DNA of 64,000 nucleotides from Hellea sp. (GCA_020627655.1 JAHDGM010000008.1:1-64000), one strand, 5' to 3'. Positions 10,012 to 21,669 are shown, counted from the stretch's first letter. A program made the numbers and translations. Notes: generated by a model not told the origin, from the letters alone.

Positions 10012-11184
10012 TTATGATGTTTCAGCGAAAAGTTCCCGTCCAATAAGCCAGCGGCGGATTTCTGATGTTCCGGCCCCGATTTCCATGAGTTTGGCATCCC
10101 GTAAAAGACGCCCGGGTGAGTTTTCATTCATATAGCCATTCCCGCCCAGCATTTGAATAGCGTCAAGGGCGAGCTGGGTAGCTTTTTCGGCGGCATATAG
10201 AATACACCCAGCAGAATCTTTACGGGTTGTTTCGCCGCGGTCACAGGCCGCAGCAACGGCGTACGTATAGGCACGGGCTGTTGATGTGGTTACATACATA
10301 TCGGCAAGTTTGCCTTGCATGAGTTGAAACTCACCAATGCTTTTTCCAAATTGTTTGCGCTCATGGATATAGGGCAGAACCACATCTAGACAGGCCTGCA
10401 TTATACCAATGGAGATACCCGATAATGTCACACGTTCATAATCCAGGCCGCTCATGAGGATTTCAGCCCCTTGACCCAGGCGGCCAACAAGGTTCTCTTC
10501 GGGCACATGACAGTCTTCAAAGACAAGTTCGCAGGTATCAGAGCCGCGCATGCCGAGCTTGTCTAGCTTTTGCGCCGTGGTGAAGCCTTCCATGTCAGGG
10601 GTGATAACAAAGGCCGATATGCCTTTTGAGCCAGCTTTGGGATCGGTCTTGGCATAAACCAATAAAACATCGGCTGTGGGTGCGTTGGTGATCCACATTT
10701 TATTGCCGTTTAAAAGATACCCCCCTTGGGCGGCATCCGCGCGTAAGGTCATGGAGACAACATCAGAGCCTGCGCCCGGTTCACTCATGGCCAGTGATCC
10801 GAGATGTTCTCCGGATATGAGTTTGGGAAGATATTTGGCTTTTTGCTCGGCATTGCCCCAGCGGCGCAGCTGATTGACGCAAAGATTAGAGTGGGCGCCA
10901 TAAGACAGGCCAACCGAGGCCGAAGCGCGGCTTATTTCCTCAATGGCGATCGTATGGGCCAGATAACCCATATCTGTTCCGCCGTCTTCTTCTGGAACTG
11001 TAATTCCATGCAGGCCAAGCTCACCCATCATGGGCCAAAGCTGCCGCGGAAATTTATTGGTTTGGTCAACTTCGGCCGCAATAGGTTCAATATGCTCTTG
11101 AGAAAACTTATAGACCATATCGCGAAGCATTTCGATTTCTTCGGAATGTCCAAAATTCAGGGTAGGGTAAGTTGTGCTGTTCAT
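10012..11184 (-). CDS. ivd: Acyl-CoA dehydrogenase, probably isovaleryl-CoA dehydrogenase
   Basis: [81 protein letters not shown]; next to mcc genes. Confidence 0.9.
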   Translation of the reverse strand: MNSTTYPTLNFGHSEEIEMLRDMVYKFSQEHIEPIAAEVDQTNKFPRQLWPMMGELGLHGITVPEEDGGTDMGYLAHTIAIEEISRASASVGLSYGAHSNLCVNQLRRWGNAEQKAKYLPKLISGEHLGSLAMSEPGAGSDVVSMTLRADAAQGGYLLNGNKMWITNAPTADVLLVYAKTDPKAGSKGISAFVITPDMEGFTTAQKLDKLGMRGSDTCELVFEDCHVPEENLVGRLGQGAEILMSGLDYERVTLSGISIGIMQACLDVVLPYIHERKQFGKSIGEFQLMQGKLADMYVTTSTARAYTYAVAAACDRGETTRKDSAGCILYAAEKATQLALDAIQMLGGNGYMNENSPGRLLRDAKLMEIGAGTSEIRRWLIGRELFAETS

Positions 11185-11188
11185 GCGT

Positions 11189-13060
11189 CTATTCCTCTTT
11201 TTCCATTTCCAGTAATACATCGCCATCATTGACCAGCTGATCGGCTGTGGCATTGATAACGGCGATGATGCCATCGCGCGGTGCGTCCAGCGACATTTCC
11301 ATTTTCATGGCTTCCATGACAATAAGTTTATCGCCCGCCTTAACCTGATCGCCGGCCTTGGCTTCAACAGAGATAATTTTGCCTGGCATTGGCGCAAATA
11401 ATCCATTGGCATTGGTTGTGGCAGATGCATCCAGTGTCAGAGCATCCATCACATAAGCCGTGCCATTAATAAAAAGGGGCGCGTCTTCATGGGATTGATA
11501 CCAGCTGCGAAGCTGCGGCGGGGCCTCAGGCGCGCCAATAGGAAGTCTGACTTCCTGGCCATTGGCGTAACGAATTTGGTAACTCCGTTTCGGGCCGTTC
11601 AGACGCCAACCGGACTGATCATCAAATGCGATATCTTTGAACATCGGGTCCAGGGCCTCGGCCATGGCCGGTCTGTCGCTATCAAGTGGGTCGGCTGTCA
11701 GATTTGGCTTTTGACCAATAAAATGTGTGGACACATTTCCTTTAATGAAATCCGCTTCCTGAAGACAGTTGAGCATAAAGCGCGCATTGGTTTTTACAGG
11801 ATAAACGCGGGCCATTTGGCAGCTATGGGCCAGCCGGGCAATGGCGTGCTCACGGGTTTCAGCGTGGTGAATTACTTTAGCAATCATGGGATCGTAGTAA
11901 ATGCTGACCTGATCCCCCTGCGCCACGCCCGTATCGATACGTGCATGCGGGTCTTCGTCAAAGCCGCCCAGGATATCCAGCTTGCCGATACTGGGTAGAA
12001 AATCATTGATCGGGTCTTCGGCATAAAGGCGTGCTTCGATTGCGTGTCCTGAAATGGAGATGTCTTTTTGCGCAGGGAGTTTTTCACCTTGGGCGACACG
12101 GATTTGCAGCTCAACCAAATCAAGCCCGGTGATCATTTCTGTGACGGGGTGCTCCACCTGCAGGCGTGTATTCATTTCCATGAACCAGAAGCCATCTTCT
12201 GAAAGTTTGCCTGACCCGTCCACAATAAATTCAACCGTTCCCGCGCCCACATAGTTCACGGCTTTGGCCGCATTAATGGCCGCCGTGGTCATGGCTTTGC
12301 GGACATCTTCCGTCATGCCGGGGGCTGGAGCCTCTTCGATGACCTTCTGATGACGGCGCTGCAGCGAGCAGTCTCTTTCAAACATATGAATCACATTGCC
12401 GTGCGTATCTCCGAAAACCTGAACTTCGATATGGCGCGGACTGGTAATATATTTTTCAATCAGAACAATATCATTACCAAAGCTTGACTTGGCTTCGCGC
12501 TGACAAGAGGCGAGCATGTCTTCAAAATCTTCGGCTGCGTCGACTTTGCGCATGCCTTTACCGCCGCCGCCGGCAACGGCCTTGATTAAAACAGGATAGC
12601 CGATTTTTTCGGCTTCGGCCGCCAGGTGTTTGGGGTCTTGATTATCGCCCTGATAGCCGGGCGTGACGGGGACGCCGGCTTTTGTCATCAGGGCTTTGGC
12701 GGCGTCTTTGAGGCCCATGGCTTCCATACTTTCAGGAGCAGGGCCGATAAACGTGATTTTTTCTTTTTTTAAAAGGCGGGCAAAATCAGGGTTTTCCGAT
12801 AAAAACCCATAGCCCGGATGAACAGCGTCTGCGCCAGTTTTCTTACACGCCGAAATAATTTTATCCATGACCAGATAGCTTTCAGCTGCAGGGCTCGGGC
12901 CAATGTGAACGGCTTCATCGGCCATACGGACGTGCAAGGCTTTGGCGTCCGCGTCAGAATAAACGGCCACAGTTTTAAGGCCCATTTTTCGAGCGGTTTT
13001 AATGATGCGGCAAGCAATTTCGCCGCGATTGGCAATGAGAATTTTCTTAATTTTGCTCAT
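11189..13060 (-). CDS. mccA: Methylcrotonyl/acyl-CoA carboxylase biotin-containing alpha subunit
   Basis: Biotin carboxylase N-terminal domain; biotinyl motif [17 protein letters not shown]. Confidence 0.92.
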   Translation of the reverse strand: MSKIKKILIANRGEIACRIIKTARKMGLKTVAVYSDADAKALHVRMADEAVHIGPSPAAESYLVMDKIISACKKTGADAVHPGYGFLSENPDFARLLKKEKITFIGPAPESMEAMGLKDAAKALMTKAGVPVTPGYQGDNQDPKHLAAEAEKIGYPVLIKAVAGGGGKGMRKVDAAEDFEDMLASCQREAKSSFGNDIVLIEKYITSPRHIEVQVFGDTHGNVIHMFERDCSLQRRHQKVIEEAPAPGMTEDVRKAMTTAAINAAKAVNYVGAGTVEFIVDGSGKLSEDGFWFMEMNTRLQVEHPVTEMITGLDLVELQIRVAQGEKLPAQKDISISGHAIEARLYAEDPINDFLPSIGKLDILGGFDEDPHARIDTGVAQGDQVSIYYDPMIAKVIHHAETREHAIARLAHSCQMARVYPVKTNARFMLNCLQEADFIKGNVSTHFIGQKPNLTADPLDSDRPAMAEALDPMFKDIAFDDQSGWRLNGPKRSYQIRYANGQEVRLPIGAPEAPPQLRSWYQSHEDAPLFINGTAYVMDALTLDASATTNANGLFAPMPGKIISVEAKAGDQVKAGDKLIVMEAMKMEMSLDAPRDGIIAVINATADQLVNDGDVLLEMEKEE

Positions 13061-14070
13061 GATGTTTTCCTGTAATGGGAAGATGGCAAGAGGGCACGCT
13101 TTTCAACCAGATGCCACAAGGCATAGCTAGCGATCAGCGTCAGGATAAAAGAGGCGCCGTAACCGACCAGAGGCGACACGGCGAACAGCCCTAGGGCTAC
13201 GCACATTTGAATGATCGGGAAGTGGGTAATATAAATACCATAGCTGAGATCGCCATAGCGGGCCGCGTTCAGTTTAGGCCCTTTTGCAAAAGCCACCCAG
13301 GCAATAATGAAAGCCAGACCAGCCGGACGTACAATGCGAAGCTCATCCTGCCATAAGGATAAAAGGGTCAGGGCGAGGCCTAGTCCAAGCCACCATAATT
13401 TTGGGGATTTAATTTTTTCCCAGTTGAGCCACAAAGCCATGCCGGCAGCGAAATACCCGATTTGTCCCGGCAGCTGGCGGCTTAAATGTTCGGCATAACC
13501 GCCTGTATAAATATTTAGAAAATAATACCGCCAGATTTCACCCATAATCATCATTAATATGATCAACGGAATTTGAAGTTTTGACGCGCGTTTCATCATC
13601 CACCAAATCATCGGCAGGGCTATATAAAACATAACCTCAATTTTCAGAGTCCATAAAGCCCCGTTAACGGCATTATGCCTATGCCCTTCGAAAAGGCCGG
13701 GCAGGCTATGTTCTATAAAATTTAAAAAGCCCAAATTCGGGATGACATAAGCCAGGACTTTTCCGGCTTGGCCTGTAAGCAATAATGCAATCAAGGCCGG
13801 AATTAGAATTACAATGACATAGGCTGGATAAAGTCGCCGGATACGCTTTTCACCATAGTGCCCAAGGGTTTCAGAGCGGATGAGTGACCCGAGAACCAGA
13901 CAACCTGATATAACAAAAAACCCCTGTATGGCCAGTTCTGCGCCAGTGGTCAGAGCATTCTCAAACGGGCTGAAGGGTATAAGGTTAGATAAAAATACGG
14001 CATGATAAATGGCCACGGCTCCGGCAAAGAGCAGGCGTAAAAAATCAAATCTGTTGATCTGATTGTTCAT
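13057..14070 (-). CDS. Acyltransferase 3 family membrane protein
   Basis: MNNQINRFDFLRLLFAGAVAIYHAVFL; multiple TM helices; overlaps the mccA start. Confidence 0.88.
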   Translation of the reverse strand: MNNQINRFDFLRLLFAGAVAIYHAVFLSNLIPFSPFENALTTGAELAIQGFFVISGCLVLGSLIRSETLGHYGEKRIRRLYPAYVIVILIPALIALLLTGQAGKVLAYVIPNLGFLNFIEHSLPGLFEGHRHNAVNGALWTLKIEVMFYIALPMIWWMMKRASKLQIPLIILMMIMGEIWRYYFLNIYTGGYAEHLSRQLPGQIGYFAAGMALWLNWEKIKSPKLWWLGLGLALTLLSLWQDELRIVRPAGLAFIIAWVAFAKGPKLNAARYGDLSYGIYITHFPIIQMCVALGLFAVSPLVGYGASFILTLIASYALWHLVEKRALLPSSHYRKTS

Positions 14071-14071
14071 C

Positions 14072-15667
14072 TTACATCCGGAAAACGCCGAATTTAGTCT
14101 CTTGCGTTGGCGCATTCGCAGCCGCCGCAAGACCGAGACCTAAAACACGCCTGGTATCACGCGGCGCAATAATACCATCATCCCAAATACGGGCGCTGGC
14201 ATAATAGGGATGTCCTTCAGCTTCGTATTTTTCACGGATGGGTTTCATGAAAGCTTCTTTATCTTCGGCGCTCCAGTTTTCGCGGTCACGGTGAACGGTA
14301 GCCAGTACAGACGCGGCTTGTTCCCCGCCCATGACAGAAATACGGGCATTGGGCCACATAAACATCAAATTTGGGTCATAGGCCCGCCCGCACATGCCGT
14401 AATTGCCTGCGCCAAACGATCCGCCCACAAGAACAGTAAATTTCGGGACTTTGGCACAGGATACGGCGTGAACCATTTTCGCACCGTTCTTGGCAATACC
14501 GCCGGCCTCGGCGCGAGAACCAACCATAAATCCTGTTATGTTCTGTAAAAATACAAGCGGGATATTACGGGCACAACATAACTCAATGAAATGGGCGCCT
14601 TTTAATGCGCTTTCGCTAAATAACACACCGTTATTGCCGAGGATGCCGACTTCGTATCCTTCTATATGCGCAAACCCGCAGACTAATGTTTCGCCGTAAA
14701 GTTTTTTAAATTCTTTAAACTCAGAACCGTCCACAAGACGGGCAATGATTTCCCGGCAATCATAAGGCTGACGAATGTCAGCAGGTACAACACCATCGAT
14801 TTCATCAATGTCATAGGCTGGCATACGCGGTTCTTGTGTAGGGCCATAGGAAAGCTTTGCGGCGCCAAGACTGGCAACACTGTCGCGGGCGATTTGCAAT
14901 GCGTGGGCATCATTGCTCGCCAGATGATCAACAACTCCAGATGTCTTGGCATGCAGTAGTCCGCCGCCTAATTCTTCGGCGCTGATCTTTTCGCCGGTGG
15001 CCGCTTCAACCAAAGGCGGACCCGCTAAAAATATAGTGCCTTGTCCGGCCACGATAATACTTTCATCGGCCATGGACGGAATATAGGCCCCGCCTGCTGT
15101 GCATGAGCCCATGACAACGGCGATTTGCGGTATGCCTTTAGAGCTCATAATGGATTGGTTATAAAAACACTGTCCGAAATGGCCCCGATCTGGAAAAATT
15201 TCGGCCTGTAGGGGTAAGTTAGCGCCGCCGCTATCAACCAGGTAAATACAGGGGAGATGATTTTTTTCGGCTATTTCCTGAGCGCGGCTTTGTTTCTTAC
15301 AAGTCAGCGGGAAATATGTACCGCCTTTAACGGTGGCGTCATTACAAATGATCATAACCTCGCGACCGGACACGCGGCCAATTCCTGTGATAATGCCGGC
15401 CGCAGGAACTTCAGTATCTCCGTAACATTCATAAGCTGCCATTTGAGAGAGCTCTAAAAACGGCGTTCCGGGATCCAGCAGGCGCTCAACCCGTTCCCGA
15501 GGGAGAAGCTTACCGCGATCCAGATGTTTCTTGCGCGCCCGTTCTGACCCGCCTTCAGCGATCTTCGCAACTTTGACTTCAAGATCGGCAACCAGTTCCG
15601 CCATGGCCGCTTTATTGGCTTTAAATTCTGCGCTGTGAATATCGATAGATGAGGACAGTTTAGGCAT
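14072..15667 (-). CDS. mccB: Methylcrotonyl-CoA carboxylase carboxyltransferase beta subunit
   Basis: [52 protein letters not shown]. Confidence 0.95.
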   Translation of the reverse strand: MPKLSSSIDIHSAEFKANKAAMAELVADLEVKVAKIAEGGSERARKKHLDRGKLLPRERVERLLDPGTPFLELSQMAAYECYGDTEVPAAGIITGIGRVSGREVMIICNDATVKGGTYFPLTCKKQSRAQEIAEKNHLPCIYLVDSGGANLPLQAEIFPDRGHFGQCFYNQSIMSSKGIPQIAVVMGSCTAGGAYIPSMADESIIVAGQGTIFLAGPPLVEAATGEKISAEELGGGLLHAKTSGVVDHLASNDAHALQIARDSVASLGAAKLSYGPTQEPRMPAYDIDEIDGVVPADIRQPYDCREIIARLVDGSEFKEFKKLYGETLVCGFAHIEGYEVGILGNNGVLFSESALKGAHFIELCCARNIPLVFLQNITGFMVGSRAEAGGIAKNGAKMVHAVSCAKVPKFTVLVGGSFGAGNYGMCGRAYDPNLMFMWPNARISVMGGEQAASVLATVHRDRENWSAEDKEAFMKPIREKYEAEGHPYYASARIWDDGIIAPRDTRRVLGLGLAAAANAPTQETKFGVFRM

Positions 15668-15709
15668 AGGGACTCCGCGCTGTAAAAGCGTATTTGACTT
15701 TACGTACAA

Positions 15710-15733
15710 AAATTTGACTCTTGAGTCAAATTT
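15710..15733. promoter_or_regulatory. Perfect 24-bp palindrome (11+2+11), probable TetR operator
   Basis: AAATTTGACTC-TT-GAGTCAAATTT between divergent mccB and tetR; extra half-site ATTTGACT at 15692-15699. Confidence 0.75.
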
Positions 15734-15756
15734 ATTCGGATGCTATAGTGAATGAA
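15721..15756 (+). promoter_or_regulatory. Putative tetR promoter TTGAGT-N17-TATAGT-N7-ATG overlapping the palindrome
   Basis: -35 at 15721-15726 lies inside the palindrome; -10 at 15744-15749; ATG at 15757. Confidence 0.5.
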
Positions 15757-16383
15757 ATGAATGCCCAAACTAACATGACGATTAAAGAACCCTTTAACCG
15801 TGAAAAACAACACGAAAATAAACGTCGCGCGGTTATCCGGGCGGCAGGGGAAGCCTTTCGGCGGCAGGGTTATCACAATACGTCTATGACTGAAATCGCG
15901 CAGGCGCTTGGCCTCACCAAAGCCGCGCTTTATTATTACGTCAAAAACAAAGAGGAAATCCTGTTTGAGTGCCACCTCATGGTTTATGAGGCTATGGAAG
16001 GTCTTCTTGAAATTCATAAAGGCGGTGACAAGGATGGCTTGTCAGAATTGACCTATGTGTTTTCGGATCTGGTTAAACTTTTGACCCGCGACGGGCTTTC
16101 TTTGCTCACAGATGTTAGCTCACTGGGCGGGGAATGGAAAGCGGGCGTCCTCTTACGCCGCCGCGCTATTGAAGCACGGATCACGGCAATTGTTGAGCGG
16201 GGCATGGCTGACGGCTCGATCACGCCCGGTGATCCTCGTCTGACTGTGTTTTTCTTTATGGGCGCGCTCAACTGGCTAAACGCTTGGTATGATCCGGATG
16301 GCCGCATGGATGGAGATGCAATTGCTGATCAGTTCACCCGTCAAATGCGGAATGGTCTTAAAAATATTGTCATTCCGGATTAG
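15757..16383 (+). CDS. TetR/AcrR family transcriptional regulator
   Basis: HTH: AAGEAFRRQGYHNTSMTEIAQALGLTKAALYYYVKNKEEILFEC. Start placed at ATG 15757, not TTG 15721. Confidence 0.92.
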   Translation: MNAQTNMTIKEPFNREKQHENKRRAVIRAAGEAFRRQGYHNTSMTEIAQALGLTKAALYYYVKNKEEILFECHLMVYEAMEGLLEIHKGGDKDGLSELTYVFSDLVKLLTRDGLSLLTDVSSLGGEWKAGVLLRRRAIEARITAIVERGMADGSITPGDPRLTVFFFMGALNWLNAWYDPDGRMDGDAIADQFTRQMRNGLKNIVIPD

Positions 16384-16439
16384 AGCGCGGTGAGATTCCG
16401 GCTCGCGTCTTGTGGACTTGACCGGGATGACAGTTATTA

Positions 16440-16474
16440 TTGTTTTATGAACTCAACTCCCCCATAGTCCCGGT
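16440..16474 (+). promoter_or_regulatory. Putative leaderless promoter TTGTTT-N17-CATAGT-N6-ATG
   Basis: -35 at 16440-16445; -10 at 16463-16468; ATG at 16475; no SD. Confidence 0.45.
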
Positions 16475-17563
16475 ATGAGTTCAAAAACAAAAACAGCACC
16501 TGATGAAAGCCTGACCGCGCCGCGTGATAACTCGTCGCGCTTGCTAAATTTTATCGTCGATGAAGCACCCGAAGCGGGCAGCGCCATTGAGATTGCAGAC
16601 GGTGTTCACTGGCTGCGTTTTTCCCTGCCCATGAAGGGGCTGAACCACATCAACCTTTGGGCGCTCAAAGACAAAGATGGCTGGATGGTTGTTGATACGG
16701 GCATTGCAGATAAGGCCAGCAAAGAGATCTGGAAAAACCACTTTAATGAATTGATGCGAGGCCGCCCGATTAACCGGGTTTTATGCACGCATTTACATCC
16801 GGATCATACGGGTCTTGCCGGTTGGCTCTGCCGTAAATTTGACGCGCCATTATTAATGACGCGCGGAGAATATTTTCTTTGCAGATTGCTGGCGGCAGAT
16901 ACTGGAAACCCTGCGCCGCGCGAAGGCATTAAATTCTACCGAAAAGCCGGATTTACCGAAGATCAGATTGAACTCTATAAAATGCGCTTTGGCGGATTTG
17001 GCAAAGCCATTGCGTCACTGCCACATTCTTATGATCGCCTGACCGATGGGGAACTGGGCCTGATCAATGGCCGGGAATGGCGGATCATTATAGGATCGGG
17101 GCATTCACCGGAACATGCCTGTCTGTATTGTCCCGAGTTGAATATCTGTCTCACCGGAGATCAGCTCTTACCGAACATTTCCTCCAATGTCTCTGTCTGG
17201 CCGACAGAGCCGGAGGCCAACCCGCTGGAGAACTGGATAGATTCCTGTCACAAGCTCAAAGACGAACTGCCCGAAGATGTGCTGGTCTGTCCGGCCCACG
17301 GTATTCCGTTTCGCGGAGCTCATAAGCGTCTTGATAAACTGATTGCGCATCATGAAAAAGCGCTGGATCGCCTGTTGGAATATTGCGCCGAGGAAAGGCT
17401 CGCAACCGAAGTCTATTCGGTTCTCTTCCGGCGGGAGATTAATGATAATAACCGTATCATGGCCGTGGGCGAATCCGTTGCTCACTTAAACTGTCTCAAA
17501 GGCCGGGGCCTGATCCGCCGCCGCCTGAATGACGCCGGACAATTTGTTTATAAGGCGAAGTGA
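16475..17563 (+). CDS. MBL-fold metallo-hydrolase
   Basis: CTHLHPDHTGLAGWL; GSGHSPEHACLY; LTGDQLLP. Confidence 0.93.
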   Translation: MSSKTKTAPDESLTAPRDNSSRLLNFIVDEAPEAGSAIEIADGVHWLRFSLPMKGLNHINLWALKDKDGWMVVDTGIADKASKEIWKNHFNELMRGRPINRVLCTHLHPDHTGLAGWLCRKFDAPLLMTRGEYFLCRLLAADTGNPAPREGIKFYRKAGFTEDQIELYKMRFGGFGKAIASLPHSYDRLTDGELGLINGREWRIIIGSGHSPEHACLYCPELNICLTGDQLLPNISSNVSVWPTEPEANPLENWIDSCHKLKDELPEDVLVCPAHGIPFRGAHKRLDKLIAHHEKALDRLLEYCAEERLATEVYSVLFRREINDNNRIMAVGESVAHLNCLKGRGLIRRRLNDAGQFVYKAK

Positions 17564-18349
17564 TTAATCCCGCGAAGGGCTGGCGGCTGAACCCGCTAGT
17601 AATCCACCATCAATCGTTATCTCAGTTCCTGTCATATAGCTGGCTTCATCGGAGGCGAGCATAACCGCTATGGCGGCGACCTCTTCTGGCATTCCAAACC
17701 GCCTGGCGGGTGTGTCGGCGACGAGAGCATCCATGCGGGCTTGCCTGTCCGGGCCGTCTCCTAACATAGGTTCCCAGATCGGTGTCAGGATTGCGGCGGG
17801 GTGGATTGAATTGCACCGAATGTTCAGCCCGTGTTGCGCGCAATATAGCGCAACGGTTTTACTATGATTACGAATAGCTGCTTTGGACGATGCGTAGGCC
17901 GCTGCGCCCGGAATGCCGACCATGCCGGAACGCGATGACATATTTATGATCGAACCTTCGCCCTTTGGCCGCATGGCTTTTATGGCATAGCGGCAGCCGA
18001 GAAATGTTCCGTCCAGGTTCACGCGGTGAACGCGCCGCCAGTCGTCAAGCGATGCGTGTTCAGGGTCTTGCGGGGCCGGGCTATCTTCGAACCCCGTAAT
18101 TCCGGCATTATTCACCAAAACATCAATTTCGGGATAAGCTGTGTAAACCGCTTCCCAATCGTCTTCGCATTGGACATCTAGTTTCATGCCCGTGCCGCCT
18201 AATTCTTTAGCTTTGCTAATAACGGCTTGGTGGTTGATATCGGTCAGGATTACCTTAGCGCCTTCCTGGATAAATGCTGCGGCAATTGACGCGCCAATAC
18301 CTTGGGCTGCACCTGTAATCACACAGGTTTTGTTTTCTAATCGTTTCAT
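17564..18349 (-). CDS. SDR family oxidoreductase
   Basis: TGAAQGIGASIAAAF; NNAGITG; YASSKAA; C-terminal DGGLLAGSA. Confidence 0.93.
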   Translation of the reverse strand: MKRLENKTCVITGAAQGIGASIAAAFIQEGAKVILTDINHQAVISKAKELGGTGMKLDVQCEDDWEAVYTAYPEIDVLVNNAGITGFEDSPAPQDPEHASLDDWRRVHRVNLDGTFLGCRYAIKAMRPKGEGSIINMSSRSGMVGIPGAAAYASSKAAIRNHSKTVALYCAQHGLNIRCNSIHPAAILTPIWEPMLGDGPDRQARMDALVADTPARRFGMPEEVAAIAVMLASDEASYMTGTEITIDGGLLAGSAASPSRD

Positions 18350-18490
18350 AGTGTATATCTCAAGAGTAAGTGAACCGCGTTAGCGGTGAAAGTTCAAAGC
18401 GTAAAATTCTAGCTTAACTGTTCACTGTCTTTCTCCCGATGATGCATTCTTATAGAATTTCAAGACAATGTTTTCAAGATATTAAAATAA

Positions 18491-20014
18491 TTACCCACCT
18501 AAAAAATAGCGGTAGGCCACATTGCCGGTTTCCTGCACCATAGGATATCCGATTTTTGATAGCTGTTCATGGAGCGCCTTAGCGTCGCCTTTTGGGACTT
18601 GAAATCCACAAAGGACATGGCCGGTTGAGCTGCCGTGATTGCGGTAATGGAACAGGGAAATATTCCAGCGGGCGTCAAGATTAATCAAGAAATCTGTAAG
18701 CGCGCCGGGACGTTCCGGAAATTCGAATCGGTAAACGACTTCGGGAATATCGACACCTGTACGCCCGCCGACCATATGGCGAAGATGGCGTTTGGCCAAT
18801 CTGTCTTCGGAAAGGTCGGCAACGGAAATACCTTCATCCTGCATGGCGGATAAAACATTACTGCGCTCACTGATTGCGGCAAGCTTTACACCTACAAGGA
18901 CATGGGCTTCGGCCTCTTTGGCGTAGCGGTAATTAAATTCAGTGACCGCGCGAGCGCCAAGTGCCCGGCAAAAATTTAAAAACGCGCCGGGTTTTTCCGG
19001 AATGGTGGCGGCAAATAACATTTCCCCGCCTGCGCCAAGCTCGGCCCGCTCCACCATATGGCCGATACGGTCAAAATTCACATTAGCGCCGGAAATAATA
19101 ACAACACAATCTCCGTCCGGGGCCGTGCCGTTTCTGACCTGAGCGATCAGTCCAGCAAGAGCCAGCGCACCAGCGGGCTCTACCACTGTGCGTGTGGCTT
19201 CGAAGACATCTTTCACGGCCGCGCAAATCTCGTCATTTGTGACGGTGATCGCGTTATCGGCAATTCGGTTTGCAATATCAAATGTGTTGGTACCCACCAT
19301 TTTTACGGCAACGCCGTCGGCAAATTTATCAACCCTGTTCAGGGCTGTGGGTTGCCCGGCATTGCGGGATGTTTTGAAGGTGGATGCCCCGGCCGGCTCG
19401 ACAGCAATGATCTGTGTGTCTGGGCTTTGGGCTTTGACCCATGTGCCTATGCCCGAGATCAGCCCGCCGCCGCCAAAGGGCGAATAGATTGCTGCAGGCG
19501 TACGGGGCATTTGTTCCAGAATTTCTTTGCCCACAGTGCCTTGCCCGGCAATGACGTCTATTTCGTCAAAGGGGTGAACAAATACCGCGCCAGTTTCCTT
19601 GGCATAATCAAGGGCCGCGTCGCAGGCCGCATCATAACTATCTCCCACAAGGCGGGTTTCACCGCCGCGTGCGTGAACGGCCTCGACTTTAATGGGCGGT
19701 GTTGTGATGGGCATGAAGATAACGGCTTTGGTGCCGTAATGGGCGGCGCTGGCCGCAACACCCTGGGCGTGATTACCCGCGCTTGCTGCGCAAACCCCGC
19801 GTAGCTTTTCCTCATCGGTTAGGTTGGCCATACGGTTGGCTGCACCACGAATTTTAAATGAAAACACATCCTGAAGGTCTTCGCGTTTCAGCCAGACATT
19901 GCGGCCCAACTGCGCCGATAACCCCTTAGCCAGTTCCAAAGGCGTGCGTTTGGCGAGGGCATAAACATCCGCCGCTTCAATGCGCGCTTTCAGGTCTGAC
20001 AGATTAACCGGCAT
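18491..20014 (-). CDS. ilvA: Threonine ammonia-lyase, biosynthetic
   Basis: REDLQDVFSFKIRGAANRM; two C-terminal regulatory domains (RPGALTDFL...). Confidence 0.95.
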   Translation of the reverse strand: MPVNLSDLKARIEAADVYALAKRTPLELAKGLSAQLGRNVWLKREDLQDVFSFKIRGAANRMANLTDEEKLRGVCAASAGNHAQGVAASAAHYGTKAVIFMPITTPPIKVEAVHARGGETRLVGDSYDAACDAALDYAKETGAVFVHPFDEIDVIAGQGTVGKEILEQMPRTPAAIYSPFGGGGLISGIGTWVKAQSPDTQIIAVEPAGASTFKTSRNAGQPTALNRVDKFADGVAVKMVGTNTFDIANRIADNAITVTNDEICAAVKDVFEATRTVVEPAGALALAGLIAQVRNGTAPDGDCVVIISGANVNFDRIGHMVERAELGAGGEMLFAATIPEKPGAFLNFCRALGARAVTEFNYRYAKEAEAHVLVGVKLAAISERSNVLSAMQDEGISVADLSEDRLAKRHLRHMVGGRTGVDIPEVVYRFEFPERPGALTDFLINLDARWNISLFHYRNHGSSTGHVLCGFQVPKGDAKALHEQLSKIGYPMVQETGNVAYRYFLGG

Positions 20015-21086
20015 GGTTTGACCTTATGTGATCAGCTATCCAGTCACCGACTTCAAATGTGGATAGAGATCCTCCAAGATCAGCGGTTGTATGTCCGCCG
20101 TAAAGGGCTGCATCAACCCCGGCTTCAATAGCAGCGGCCTCGGCCTCCATACCGAAAGACAGTCTGAGCATCCAGGCGGCAGATAAGATCATGGCAAGTG
20201 GATTGGCCTTGCCCTGTCCGGCAATATCCGGCGCGCTGCCATGTATAGGTTCATACATACCCATTGTGCCGTCTGATAAGGATGCGGACGGGATGACGCC
20301 CATAGAGCCGCATAAAACCGAAGCTTCGTCGGTCAGGATATCGCCAAACATGTTTTCGGTCAGGATAACATCAAAATCTTTGCCGCGTGTCAGCATATGC
20401 ATGGTCATGGCATCAACGAGCAGGTGCTCCAGTTCAACATCCGCGTAATCTTTGGCTACGTCTTCGACGATTTTGCGCCAGAGGCGGGATGTTTCCAGAA
20501 CATTGGATTTATCAACCGATGTAACTTTATTCTTTCGCAGGCGCGCCAGGTCAAAAGCTTTAATGGCGATACGGCGAATTTCGGCTTCGCTGTAACGGCA
20601 CTCATCATAAGCGCTTATGTTATTAGAGGGGGAATTATCCATGCCCTTTTTGCCAAAATATATCCCGCCGGTCAGCTCCCGCATGACGACGAAATCCACG
20701 CCTTCGAGATATTCTCGCTTTAGCGGAGCTTTATCAATCAGGGCCGGGTGAGGGGCGGCTGGCCGGATATTGGCATAAAGGTTCAGCTCTTTACGAAGGG
20801 GTAGAAGCGCGCCCAGTTCAGGCCGGTCAGGCCCTTTCAGGTGGTCCCACTTCGGACCGCCGACCGCGCCGAGTAATATGGCTCCGGTTTCCCGTGCTGA
20901 TACAAGACTTTCATCAGGCAGTGGTTTAAGGCCAGCGTCAATGGCGGCTCCGCCAATGAGATGTTCCTCAAAGTCCAGCGCATGTCCAAAACGGCCCGCT
21001 GCGGCATTTAACACATTAATGGCCGCTTCGCCTACTTCCGGGCCGATCCCGTCACCGGGCAGATATGTAAACTTAATTGTCGCCAT
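20004..21086 (-). CDS. leuB: 3-isopropylmalate dehydrogenase
   Basis: FTYLPGDGIGPEVGEAA; NMFGDILTDEASVLCGSMGVIPSASL; start at MATIKF. Confidence 0.96.
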   Translation of the reverse strand: MATIKFTYLPGDGIGPEVGEAAINVLNAAAGRFGHALDFEEHLIGGAAIDAGLKPLPDESLVSARETGAILLGAVGGPKWDHLKGPDRPELGALLPLRKELNLYANIRPAAPHPALIDKAPLKREYLEGVDFVVMRELTGGIYFGKKGMDNSPSNNISAYDECRYSEAEIRRIAIKAFDLARLRKNKVTSVDKSNVLETSRLWRKIVEDVAKDYADVELEHLLVDAMTMHMLTRGKDFDVILTENMFGDILTDEASVLCGSMGVIPSASLSDGTMGMYEPIHGSAPDIAGQGKANPLAMILSAAWMLRLSFGMEAEAAAIEAGVDAALYGGHTTADLGGSLSTFEVGDWIADHIRSNHAG

Positions 21087-21669
21087 GACGTGCCTCAAAC
21101 TCTGTAATCGCGACGTCCTGCGCGCGCAGATAGCCCATCTCATCCACCCCTTCCATCAGGCAGTGGCGGGAAAAGGCATCAATATCAAAACTATAGGTGC
21201 CGCCATTTTTCGGCAGGCGTACTTCGCATTTTTCCAGATCAACGGTGACGTCTTCGCCCGGATGATCGAGCAGCCATTGATGGGCGGATTTTTCAATCAC
21301 AATGGGGAGTAATCCGTTTTTGAGAGAATTTCCGCGAAAGATGTCCGCAATCTCGCTGCTGATGACAACGCGAAAGCCGTAATCGGTCAGTGCCCAAGGC
21401 GCATGTTCGCGTGACGACCCGCAGCCAAAATTATGACCGCCGACTAATATCTGACATTGTGGGCTACTATCCTGATTAAGCAGATGATCATTCGGCGTGC
21501 CGTCATCATTATAGCGCCAGTCATTAAAGGCGTGTTTGCCAAGTCCGTCGCGTGTGGTGACGGTCAAAAACCGCGCAGGAATGATCTGATCTGTATCAAT
21601 ATTAGCCGCAGGCAGAACCAGCGTTTTGGATGTGATGGTTTTAAGGGGCTCAAACGACATCGTGCGCAT
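21073..21669 (-). CDS. leuD: 3-isopropylmalate dehydratase small subunit
   Basis: [31 protein letters not shown]. Confidence 0.96.
   Translation of the reverse strand: MRTMSFEPLKTITSKTLVLPAANIDTDQIIPARFLTVTTRDGLGKHAFNDWRYNDDGTPNDHLLNQDSSPQCQILVGGHNFGCGSSREHAPWALTDYGFRVVISSEIADIFRGNSLKNGLLPIVIEKSAHQWLLDHPGEDVTVDLEKCEVRLPKNGGTYSFDIDAFSRHCLMEGVDEMGYLRAQDVAITEFEARHGDN

Noticed and set aside
18374-18387. ACCGC-GTTA-GCGGT hairpin between SDR and ilvA
   Set aside because: Short, no T-run on either strand; not convincing as terminator or operator.
19058-19804. 248-aa plus-strand ORF
   Set aside because: Antisense to ilvA with no domain match by eye; long because of GC-biased codon usage on the opposite strand.
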